Shown one piece after another: positions 52,195-59,712 of a stretch of 64,000 bases of DNA (position 1 is the first letter of the stretch; each line of letters begins with the position of its first letter). The stretch is taken from assembly GCA_002481545.1 (NCBI GenBank), contig DLEF01000067.1, positions 115,514 to 179,513 on the forward strand, in the 5' to 3' direction. A model generated the notes under the pieces. The model was not told the DNA's origin, ran no database searches, and saw only the letters and a list, made by a program, of their open reading frames with translations. The position numbers and the translations under genes are program-made. This stretch comes from Cyanobacteria bacterium UBA7753. Its GTDB lineage: Bacteria > Cyanobacteriota > Vampirovibrionia > Gastranaerophilales > Gastranaerophilaceae.

Positions 52195-54261
52195 TTATGA
52201 CTCTTCCTGAATAATCGCCATAGCTTTTTTCATAAGTTTCTTTTGCTTTAATTCTTCTTTTTGTTTTGCCTTTGCAGCTTTTAGTTTTTGTTTGTCTGCA
52301 GCCTCTTGAGCCTTTTTGTCGGCTTTTAGCTTTTCTTGCGCCATCTTTTCTTTAGCTTTTTGTGCCTTTAATTCAGCCTCTTTCTGAGCTTTGAGAACTT
52401 TTGGTGAAACCGTAGTTTGCGGAGCCGTAGCGGTTACGGCAGGTTTTTGAACTGGTTGAACATCCGCTCTGCGTCTTACTTTTTTACGTTTCTTTCTGTT
52501 TTGTTGTTGAGTAGGAGGCGGAGTTGAAATGCTTTCCTTCAATGTTGTTATGTATTTGTCTTGGAAATGAGCGTAATCAAACATACTGAACCCGTCGAGT
52601 TTGAGTTTTCTGAGTTCGTGTATCTGTCTTACCAAATCTGTCTGTGAACCGTTCATAAACGCTATGAATAAGCCTGCATACAGCTTTGTTTTCGGATTTT
52701 TAAATCTTACAACGCTTTTCATCATATCCGATGCCGTAACAGGATCACAAGTCAGGAACAGAGGCGTAAATCCGTCTACATAATCGTTTGCGCTCCAAAC
52801 CTCCCAATCCTGATGTTTGTTTTCAAGTGCCGTATATTTTCCCGGGAATATAACAGCCGTCAGGTTTACGCTGTTAGAACGGCATATTTTAGACACTCTG
52901 CGGACAAATTCTGTTATTTTTCCGCGTCTGTAATCGTTCCAAGCTTGCCAACAATCGTCTGTCGGAGTCAATGCTACAGGATCAATCCCGTAAATAGCTT
53001 TGAACCCTTCCCTTGCACAGGTTGTGTAACCCCAAGCGGACATTTCGCTTCCCGCAACTCTCGGCGGGGTGCTTTGAGGATATCTGATATAATCCAAATT
53101 TATTCCGTCAGGCTGGTATCTGTATATCATCTCACATATTAATTGGATTAAGAATGTTTGCACTTCAGGATTTGACGGATCTAAGAAGTATCCGTTATGC
53201 TCCGCCGAACAAAAAACAGGTTTGTCCGAGTCATAGGATCTTTTTGGCAAATTAGCCCATGTAGGGTTTACCGCAAGTATACTCTTTTTATTTGACTCAG
53301 GCTTTTTGTTGCCTACGTAGAATGTTTCAAACCATATGTTTACTTTTATGTTTCTTTTGTGTGCTTCGTCAATGAATGTACGCAAAACATCTAAATCCCC
53401 GAATATAGGATTTTCTTCCGTAAACCCGTATTTAACCATTGTTTTACTCGGGAATATAGTCATTCCGTGGTAATATGTTTCCAAGAATATATTGTTTATA
53501 CCTGCGTCAGCAAGACGACTCACAATATAGACAACGTCTTCTTTTGTCTTGACGTCAGGTCTAATCCATACCCCGCGAAGTTCTGATTTCTTATAAGGCA
53601 CCGACATTGCAAGTGCCTTGTTTGCATATTCTATCGCAAGCTGCGAATATTCTTTCACCTGTGACGGATGGTTTTCCGCCTTCTTTATACAGTTTTCAGC
53701 TTTTTTGATGCAATCTTCTATATTCTTTTTGTAATTAACAGATTCATCTTTTTCATAATATGCCATTACGTTTTTAACTTCTTTTAGGCATTCTTTAGCC
53801 CCGTAGATATAGCTTTCCGAAGTCGTATAAGAAGTTATTGTATTTGTATCTTTGTTTATATAGATTTTAGTACCTACAATAAGGTTTTTGTTTATCCACG
53901 TCTTTGCGCTCCCGTGTCCGCTGATTACGACACCGCCTTGAGGTATCAGAGAATCAGCACCGCTCAAAGCTACAACGGTGTTATCTTTGACGATTGCCTC
54001 CGCGCCAAATTCGTTGGTACCTGTTTTGCTTCCGTATGCAGGGGTATAAACTACTAATTGGTTTGCCCCTCTAAATCCGGGGTAGTACATGTTCTTTTTA
54101 GCGGTTGTCGGATTCGGATCAATCGCATCAATCGCCCTTGACGATTTGGAATATAAAACCACGTCTCTCGGGGTGAAATACTCTGTATAAATGTCTTCCG
54201 CATATGCTCTGACATTAAATATAAAACAACATAAAAATAAAATTATAGCTATCTTTTTCAT
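52195..54261 (-). CDS. GHL10/DUF187-type glycosidase-like protein
   Basis: A 688-residue secreted protein. Signal peptide at residues 1-20 (KKIAIILFLCCFIFNVRA). An N-terminal beta-rich region (about 30-150, containing GGVVISGHG) resembles a phosphodiester glycosidase-like fold. The central TIM-barrel-like GHL10 domain is marked by ELRGVWIRPD, FLETYYHG, IKVNIWFETFYVG and PDGINLDYIRYP. The last 100 residues are a Lys/Ala-rich tail with coiled coil. It likely acts on glycans or peptidoglycan-like sugars outside the cytoplasm. The stop/start overlap (ATGA) couples it to the preceding TPR gene. Confidence 0.75.
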   Translation of the reverse strand: MKKIAIILFLCCFIFNVRAYAEDIYTEYFTPRDVVLYSKSSRAIDAIDPNPTTAKKNMYYPGFRGANQLVVYTPAYGSKTGTNEFGAEAIVKDNTVVALSGADSLIPQGGVVISGHGSAKTWINKNLIVGTKIYINKDTNTITSYTTSESYIYGAKECLKEVKNVMAYYEKDESVNYKKNIEDCIKKAENCIKKAENHPSQVKEYSQLAIEYANKALAMSVPYKKSELRGVWIRPDVKTKEDVVYIVSRLADAGINNIFLETYYHGMTIFPSKTMVKYGFTEENPIFGDLDVLRTFIDEAHKRNIKVNIWFETFYVGNKKPESNKKSILAVNPTWANLPKRSYDSDKPVFCSAEHNGYFLDPSNPEVQTFLIQLICEMIYRYQPDGINLDYIRYPQSTPPRVAGSEMSAWGYTTCAREGFKAIYGIDPVALTPTDDCWQAWNDYRRGKITEFVRRVSKICRSNSVNLTAVIFPGKYTALENKHQDWEVWSANDYVDGFTPLFLTCDPVTASDMMKSVVRFKNPKTKLYAGLFIAFMNGSQTDLVRQIHELRKLKLDGFSMFDYAHFQDKYITTLKESISTPPPTQQQNRKKRKKVRRRADVQPVQKPAVTATAPQTTVSPKVLKAQKEAELKAQKAKEKMAQEKLKADKKAQEAADKQKLKAAKAKQKEELKQKKLMKKAMAIIQEES

Positions 54262-54923
54262 TTTCTCATTCCTCGTTGTTCATTATATAAAGAATTGTTC
54301 TTTAATAATTCATCCAAGTTTTGTATTTTTTGATTAAGTTCCTCCGAATACTTTAGAGACAGAGCCCGTCTGAAAAAAGAATTTGCTTTTTCAAAATCGC
54401 CGAATTTTTCATAAATGGTTCCGACTTGATAAAGTGTATAATAATGGTTTTGGTAACCCGTGTTATAGGCTCTCATATATTCTCTTAAAGCTATTCTTAA
54501 TTTACCTCTGTCGAAATAGTAATTTGCAAAGGAATAATATGCATATGGATAATTAGGTATAAGATTTACGGCTCTGCAGAAATTTGACTTCGCATATCTG
54601 TCTTTGCCCAGTTTGTCAAATATAATCCCCAGTCTTGTAAAATAGAGCGGATTTTCTTTATCAACATTTCCTAGTACGCTGTACGCACTCAACATTCTGT
54701 ATAAAAGCACCTGTTTCTGCTTTGCATCCTGTGATTCCAAGTAATCGGTATACATTGCGTCCGCTTCGTTTTTCAGCTTAGTTTCATTTATCATTGAATA
54801 ATCAATAGGGATAACATACTGAACGCCTGCTCTTTCGACGGCGAAGACCGCAGGGGACAGGATAAAGCATAATATAATTATTAGAAAGTATTTTATATGA
54901 TTGTTTAATCTTATTTTAATCAT
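54258..54923 (-). CDS. Secreted TPR-repeat protein
   Basis: A 221-residue protein with a signal peptide (residues 8-28, FLIIILCFILSPAVFAV) and several tetratricopeptide repeats (for example YFTRLGIIFDKLGKDRYAKS and GTIYEKFGDFEKANSFF). It overlaps the next gene by 4 bp, so it is probably its periplasmic partner. Function otherwise unknown. Confidence 0.75.
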   Translation of the reverse strand: MIKIRLNNHIKYFLIIILCFILSPAVFAVERAGVQYVIPIDYSMINETKLKNEADAMYTDYLESQDAKQKQVLLYRMLSAYSVLGNVDKENPLYFTRLGIIFDKLGKDRYAKSNFCRAVNLIPNYPYAYYSFANYYFDRGKLRIALREYMRAYNTGYQNHYYTLYQVGTIYEKFGDFEKANSFFRRALSLKYSEELNQKIQNLDELLKNNSLYNEQRGMRK

Positions 54924-55007
54924 CTCCCGGATGAAATTTTACGGTTATAATCGTCTGTCTTACCGACAAATTAAATTATACCAAAAACAGATAAATAGGG
55001 ATAATAA

Positions 55008-55979
55008 TTATGTCCATAAAACAGATACGGTTAAAATAACGGACACATACATCATAAGGTTTCTTGCCTGATACATTCTGAACATAAAAATAACGGAGCG
55101 ATTTTGTTTTATATCCTCCCACGCCTCAAACGGGAAGTGATACCACCTTTTTTGCGGTAACTTATCAGGTGTTTCCAAGTACAGCTCCAATGATTTTGCC
55201 AAATCAACCGCCAAAGGAAGAGTCAAAAATACGGATAGAACCTTAATTCCGCAGATATTTAATGCAGGTAACAGAAGAGTCGATAAATACCCGAATGTCA
55301 CAATGAGTTTTTGAAATGCTAATGCTTTCTTTCCTGCTCCGAGTTTGTTTACAAGAGTCAGTTTGCCCTCGTTTTTATCAATATCCTTATCCATAAAGGT
55401 ATCCGTGAAGAGAAGGTTTATCGTAAAAAACATTGACGGTAACGACAATATTACGGGTGCGATTGAGATATTTCCCGTCATCACGTAATAAACCCCTTCA
55501 AATAAAAGAGGTCCGAATGCCGCTCCTACTGCAATCTCTGACATAGAATGATAGGACAGAAATGAATACAGCAAAACTATCAGGGCGCCAATTCCTGCCA
55601 AAATAAGAGTAAATACTCCGATCTTGAAAACGAAGAATAACCCTATTAAAAGAGAGATTATACAGTAACTCATAAATAATAAAAGTGCTTGTTTTGTTGT
55701 TAACAGTCCGTTTATAAAGTATGCGCATTTCCCTCGTTGTGTGTTCGGGAGCTCTATTTTTCCGTTGTATACTTTTGATAATTTTTTGTAATCGCAGATA
55801 TCGTCGAACAGGTTAGTCGCAAGGTGTGCAAACATAATCCCAATCAGAGCTAACAGCCCGTAATACGGATTTCCTCCAGATTTTAAGGAATACGCAAACA
55901 CAATAATCCATGAGAAAAACGACATTGGAAGAGTATAATATCTTGAACATTCAAGAAAAAAACGGATACGTTTAAACAC
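55008..55979 (-). CDS. UbiA-family prenyltransferase
   Basis: A 323-residue polytopic membrane protein. The first Asp-rich motif is NLFDDICDYKK and the second is DTFMDKDIDKNEGK, both needed for prenyl diphosphate and Mg2+ binding. About eight or nine membrane segments. It condenses an isoprenoid with an aromatic acceptor; 1,4-dihydroxy-2-naphthoate (MenA) or 4-hydroxybenzoate are candidates but nothing here decides. Its first codon overlaps the stop of the small 70-residue gene (translational coupling). Confidence 0.9.
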   Translation of the reverse strand: MFKRIRFFLECSRYYTLPMSFFSWIIVFAYSLKSGGNPYYGLLALIGIMFAHLATNLFDDICDYKKLSKVYNGKIELPNTQRGKCAYFINGLLTTKQALLLFMSYCIISLLIGLFFVFKIGVFTLILAGIGALIVLLYSFLSYHSMSEIAVGAAFGPLLFEGVYYVMTGNISIAPVILSLPSMFFTINLLFTDTFMDKDIDKNEGKLTLVNKLGAGKKALAFQKLIVTFGYLSTLLLPALNICGIKVLSVFLTLPLAVDLAKSLELYLETPDKLPQKRWYHFPFEAWEDIKQNRSVIFMFRMYQARNLMMYVSVILTVSVLWT

Positions 55980-56191
55980 TAGAAAAATTCTCCGTACGAT
56001 TTTACGGATTCGTAGTCTGCGCCCGCCTCAAGCAATTCTTCAGGTTTTAGACCGAACAGCGAGACCAAATTGCCTATGTCTTCGCCTTTTTCCAGTAATT
56101 GAACAGATTTCTCGATTGCCTCATCTCGAGACATATTCTCTAATCTGTCGAATCTGCCTTTTGCAATTATTCTGCGCTTAGACTTACCCAT
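55979..56191 (-). CDS. Small basic/acidic protein between ROK kinase and UbiA genes
   Basis: A 70-residue soluble protein, with a basic start (MGKSKRRIIAKGRFDR) and an acidic helical end. It overlaps both neighbours by one base (TAATG arrangements), so it is in the same operon and likely translated. No recognised motif. Possibly a regulatory subunit of a neighbour, but that is only position-based. Confidence 0.65.
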   Translation of the reverse strand: MGKSKRRIIAKGRFDRLENMSRDEAIEKSVQLLEKGEDIGNLVSLFGLKPEELLEAGADYESVKSYGEFF

Positions 56192-57072
56192 TACTTTGCC
56201 TCTAATGATTTGAGGGCTAAAAGAGCCGCCCCTATCATTCCCGAATAATTACCCGCAGTCCCTTTTCTGACGGAGGTTTTAGTGGTAACAATTACCGAAT
56301 TAACTTCATCTTCTATTTTTTTGCAGTCAACAAATTGTGCCATCGAACCCGATAAAACGAAACAATCGGGATCAAAAAGATTTGCAAGCCCGATAATTCC
56401 GTTAGTTATGTCTTCTTGCCAACGGTCAAAGACTTCTGTCATTTTTTTATCACCGTTTTTGACTCCGTCCATAACATCATAAGTTGTTACATCTTTATCG
56501 TTTAACATCTCTTCTGCAGTGCGTTTTAGTCCCGTGCCGGACGCGTAAGCCTCAAAGCAATCCCACGAACCGCAAGTACATCTTCTTCTTTTGTCTGAAT
56601 ACATTTTGAAGTGCATTTCGCCTGCGGCACCTGATTTCCCCGTAAATACTTTATTATCAATGATTATTCCGCCACCTACACCTGTTCCTAATGTTAACAT
56701 AACGGAATCAGCGCAGTTTTGAGAGGCTCCGACTTCGTGTTCTGCCCAAGCTGCAGCGTTTGCGTCGTTTGCAACAAAAACTTTCTTAGGTGAAAGAGCT
56801 TGAAAATCTATTGTGTTATAGCCTTTTACAAGGTTGCCCGTTGAGCCTATAACTCTTGTATTTTCTTTATTTACGGAACCTGCGGTTGCTATTGCTATCG
56901 CATCAACATCGTTTTCGTGCTCCGCAATTGCATTTTTCAATATCTCTTCTATTCCCTCAATGGATTTAGGAGTATGGAATTTCTTTACCTCGGATATTAT
57001 CTTTCCGTTTTCATCTATTATTGAATAAGATATTTTTGTCCCGCCAATATCAAACGCCAATGCTTTACTCAT
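56191..57072 (-). CDS. ROK-family sugar kinase
   Basis: A 293-residue ROK kinase. ATP-binding DIGGTK (residues 8-13), the catalytic-region VFVANDANAAAWAE, the sugar-binding GTGVGGGI, the ROK zinc motif CTCGSWDCFEAYASG, and GMIGAALLAL near the end are all present. It phosphorylates a hexose or hexosamine. Its neighbour NanE two genes upstream makes N-acetylmannosamine 6-phosphate epimerisation the pathway, so N-acetylmannosamine kinase (NanK) is the preferred specific role; glucokinase is the alternative. Confidence 0.85.
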   Translation of the reverse strand: MSKALAFDIGGTKISYSIIDENGKIISEVKKFHTPKSIEGIEEILKNAIAEHENDVDAIAIATAGSVNKENTRVIGSTGNLVKGYNTIDFQALSPKKVFVANDANAAAWAEHEVGASQNCADSVMLTLGTGVGGGIIIDNKVFTGKSGAAGEMHFKMYSDKRRRCTCGSWDCFEAYASGTGLKRTAEEMLNDKDVTTYDVMDGVKNGDKKMTEVFDRWQEDITNGIIGLANLFDPDCFVLSGSMAQFVDCKKIEDEVNSVIVTTKTSVRKGTAGNYSGMIGAALLALKSLEAK

Positions 57073-57082
57073 GAATAATCCT

Positions 57083-57286
57083 CTAATTCTTATGTCCGAT
57101 TATGTTTTTTATATAGTTTTTTGCAACAGTAAACAAACTTACATGATTTTTGTTTTCTTTTACCGTTGATTTATGGACAGGCATGTTTTCCATCGCCTGC
57201 ATAAATTGTTTATCTTTTGTCATTATTTTGACTAAATTACTCATATTATCATATGGAGACATTAGTCTGACATTTCCTATTCTCAT
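57083..57286 (-). CDS. Small protein within the nanE-ROK operon
   Basis: A 67-residue basic protein (start at 57286, ending near 57083), between nanE and the ROK gene. The C-terminal part (HVSLFTVAKNYIKNIIGHKN) looks amphipathic. No motif recognised. It starts 2 bp after nanE stops, so it is in the same transcript. Confidence 0.6.
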   Translation of the reverse strand: MRIGNVRLMSPYDNMSNLVKIMTKDKQFMQAMENMPVHKSTVKENKNHVSLFTVAKNYIKNIIGHKN

Positions 57287-57288
57287 AA

Positions 57289-57972
57289 TTAAACTCCCTG
57301 TACAAATCTTTTTGTTATCAATTGCGGTCTGGTGATTGCTGAGCCTATTACAACCGCGTGTGCGCCGAGTTCAAACGCGTGGTTAACCTGTGTCGGTTCC
57401 CATATTCTGCCTTCGCAAATAACCGGTACATCCAGTTTTGAAGAAATCTTATTGACAAGCGTAAAATCAGGCTCATTGCTGTCAGATAATGATTCCAATG
57501 TATACCCTGATAGCGTTGTAGATACGATATCGACGCCCAAATCCGCGCATATTTTAGCTTCTTCAAACGTTGAAATATCAGCCATTGCATAACGCCCTGC
57601 CGTCTTAATCACTTCAACGATATCGGCTAAAGTGCAACCGTGCGGTCTTTTTCTTGTTGTTCCGTCAAATGCGATAATATCGGCTCCCGCTTCTATCAAA
57701 GCTTTGACCTCTGTCAGAGTAGGTGTGATGTAAACAATCTCTTTCCAGTTATCAGGCAATTTGTCGGGTTTTGTAATCCCGATAACAGGTAATCCCAATG
57801 TTTTTGCATTGATAACGTCTCTTACCCCTGCGACTCTAAGCCCTGCTGCTCCGCCGTTTACAACTGATTTCATCATTGCAAACATACATTCTTCGGGATA
57901 TAATGGCTCTCCCGGCATTGCTTGAACCGATACTATAACTTTATTTTTTAAACTATCTATCATATTTGTCAT
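57289..57972 (-). CDS. nanE: N-acetylmannosamine-6-phosphate 2-epimerase
   Basis: A 227-residue TIM-barrel epimerase converting ManNAc-6-P to GlcNAc-6-P. Family blocks seen: VIVSVQAMPGEPL, AAGLRVAGVRDV, PVIGITKPD, IAFDGTTRKRP, and VICEGRIWEPTQV. Length is typical. The start at 57972 has a weak GGGG-type SD; a Met three codons later is possible. Together with the ROK gene it marks amino-sugar or sialic acid breakdown, though a lyase (NanA) is not in the window. Confidence 0.93.
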   Translation of the reverse strand: MTNMIDSLKNKVIVSVQAMPGEPLYPEECMFAMMKSVVNGGAAGLRVAGVRDVINAKTLGLPVIGITKPDKLPDNWKEIVYITPTLTEVKALIEAGADIIAFDGTTRKRPHGCTLADIVEVIKTAGRYAMADISTFEEAKICADLGVDIVSTTLSGYTLESLSDSNEPDFTLVNKISSKLDVPVICEGRIWEPTQVNHAFELGAHAVVIGSAITRPQLITKRFVQGV

Positions 57973-57985
57973 AACTATAATGTAC

Positions 57986-58033
57986 CCCAAAAATAAAACA
58001 GACTCAAATATATTTGAGCCTGTTTTTTATTTA
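57986..58033 (-). terminator. Terminator of the PSYNAVQ gene
   Basis: Minus strand: CAGGCTCAAAT and ATTTGAGTCTG stem with a T-rich 3' end. Reads into the nanE promoter region. Confidence 0.75.
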
Positions 58034-58081
58034 ATAGAAAGGAAAGGTTGCTGACTTTCAGCAAACTTATCATTTACAATG

Positions 58082-59254
58082 CTAAGCTTTTGGTTGTTCT
58101 GCAGGTTGTTCTGCTGCAGGTTGAGCAGGTTGCTCTGCTTGTGCCGGTTGAGCTTCTGCCGGTGCCGGTTGTGCAGGCTGTTCTGCTGCCGGTTGTGCTT
58201 CCGCAGGTTGAGCTGCTGCTTGTTCTGCAGGTTGAGCCTGTTGAGCATCAGCAGGTTTGTTCAAACTGTCTAAAGCATCTTTTGCAGCTGCCGCTACGTT
58301 ATCATCAGCATCGGATTGAGCGATTGTGAATATCTTATTCAAGTCTTGGTTGTATTCAGGACGTTGAATGAATCTCAATGCGTCGATTGAAGCTGTTCTG
58401 ATAGCAGGGTTAGGGTTGTTCTTCAATGTATCAACAACCATTGCTGCTGCCGGTAAATCTGTCAGAGGAACTACGTTGCCCGTACGTTTTTCGATTTCGT
58501 CGCCGTAGGTCTTCTGTAACAGAGCTGTTGCGAATAATGCGTATTCTTTATTTCTTTCAGCCTGTTCAAGAGGAGTTATGCTCAATGCTAATTTCTCTTC
58601 ATCAGGAGTTAATTGATTAGGTACTTGAACCGATTTAGGATCTTTTCCTTCTTTTTCTGCTTTTTCTATAGCAGCGTCATTTTCAGCAACTTTTGCTCTT
58701 AATTGAATTTGTTGATCTGTTGGTCCTGCTAATTTAGAAGAATCAACATCCATAATATTCATCAACTTATTGAATACTTCTTCCTGAACTAAAGGAACGA
58801 TTGCGCCTTCATCCTTCAGTCCCTTTTCAGCTATTTCGTTCATAGCTAAAGCTTGTTTATCGGGATCAGGATCTGACAAGCCTGCTACCATAGCATTTAC
58901 GGCTGCTGTTGAGTCTTGTGCAGGTTGTTCTTCCTTTGGAGCATCTGTTTGAGCAGGTGCCGGAGTCTGTTCTGCGGTAGGTTTTTGTTCTACGGCAGGT
59001 TCAGGAACTGCAGGTGTCTCAGGAGCTTTTGGAGCTTCAGGAGCTTGTCCAGGTGTCGGATTATTTACCGGCGGATAATAAGGTTGACCGTCTGCTTTCG
59101 GGTAATCATAGTAATAACCCGGTTGCGGAGCATTCAACGTTGGTGTATCTAAATTAATTTGTACCGCATTATAGCTCGGTGCATACGTAGCTTTTTTAGG
59201 AGCTTGCGTTTGTACTTGGGGTTGTTGCGGTGTATTATTAGGTGAATTAATCAT
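58082..59254 (-). CDS. PSYNAVQ motif protein with HEAT-like and Pro/Ala/Gln-rich regions
   Basis: A 390-residue protein. N-terminus (1-70): Asn/Gln/Pro-rich with APSYNAVQINLDTPTLNAP at about 25-43, a motif also found in the 58-residue protein upstream. Residues about 70-120 are Pro/Ala/Glu-rich. Residues about 120-330 are helical, HEAT-like (AVNAMVAGLSDPD, NPAIRTASIDALRF). The C-terminal 60 residues are low-complexity Gln/Pro/Ala/Glu. No signal peptide. Function unknown; probably a binding scaffold. SD AGGAAAGG. Confidence 0.7.
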   Translation of the reverse strand: MINSPNNTPQQPQVQTQAPKKATYAPSYNAVQINLDTPTLNAPQPGYYYDYPKADGQPYYPPVNNPTPGQAPEAPKAPETPAVPEPAVEQKPTAEQTPAPAQTDAPKEEQPAQDSTAAVNAMVAGLSDPDPDKQALAMNEIAEKGLKDEGAIVPLVQEEVFNKLMNIMDVDSSKLAGPTDQQIQLRAKVAENDAAIEKAEKEGKDPKSVQVPNQLTPDEEKLALSITPLEQAERNKEYALFATALLQKTYGDEIEKRTGNVVPLTDLPAAAMVVDTLKNNPNPAIRTASIDALRFIQRPEYNQDLNKIFTIAQSDADDNVAAAAKDALDSLNKPADAQQAQPAEQAAAQPAEAQPAAEQPAQPAPAEAQPAQAEQPAQPAAEQPAEQPKA

Positions 59255-59364
59255 TATAAATACCTTTCCTAACTATTATATACAATTATAAAAGTAATTA
59301 AAATTTTTATAATTGCCAATTCATAAAATCATGTTTTACAAATATTAACAAATTTAACAAATTA

Positions 59365-59541
59365 TTAAGCAGTCCATTGTTTTGTTGCTGTTGCAGGCAA
59401 CGGAGCAGGTTGAGCAGGCGGAACGTTTAATGTAGGTTGAGCCAAGTTTAATTGTACTGCGTTGTAGCTCGGTTTGAAATCAGGAGCTGCTACCGGTTGT
59501 TGAACATTTGTGTTTGCGTTTGCTGAAATTGGTGCTGTCAT
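59365..59541 (-). CDS. 58-residue PSYNAVQ motif protein
   Basis: Too short for usual gene calling. It begins MTAPISANANTNVQ and holds KPSYNAVQLNLAQPTLNVP at about residues 23-41, almost the same as the N-terminus of the next gene downstream (PSYNAVQ-I/L-NL-x2-PTLN-A/V-P). The SD GAAAGGAT is good, 8 nt from the ATG. The C-terminal part is Pro/Ala-rich. Real gene status is supported by conservation between the two genes. Confidence 0.65.
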   Translation of the reverse strand: MTAPISANANTNVQQPVAAPDFKPSYNAVQLNLAQPTLNVPPAQPAPLPATATKQWTA

Positions 59542-59712
59542 ATTTTTTATCCTTTCAATACACTACTATCTTGTTTCTTTTATTGTAATTCATCTAAACA
59601 GATTTTTTTGCTATTTAACTAAAAGTTTGTTACAAATATTTACATTAAAAAGCATGCAAAACCATGTAATCAGCATGTTTCGGAGCTTTTTTTCTCTGTA
59701 ATATTACTTATA

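Noticed and set aside
58027..58329. Overlapping Gln/Leu/Val-rich frames on both strands near 58.1 kb
   Set aside because: They arise from the low-complexity Pro/Ala/Gln tail of the 390-residue gene read out of frame.
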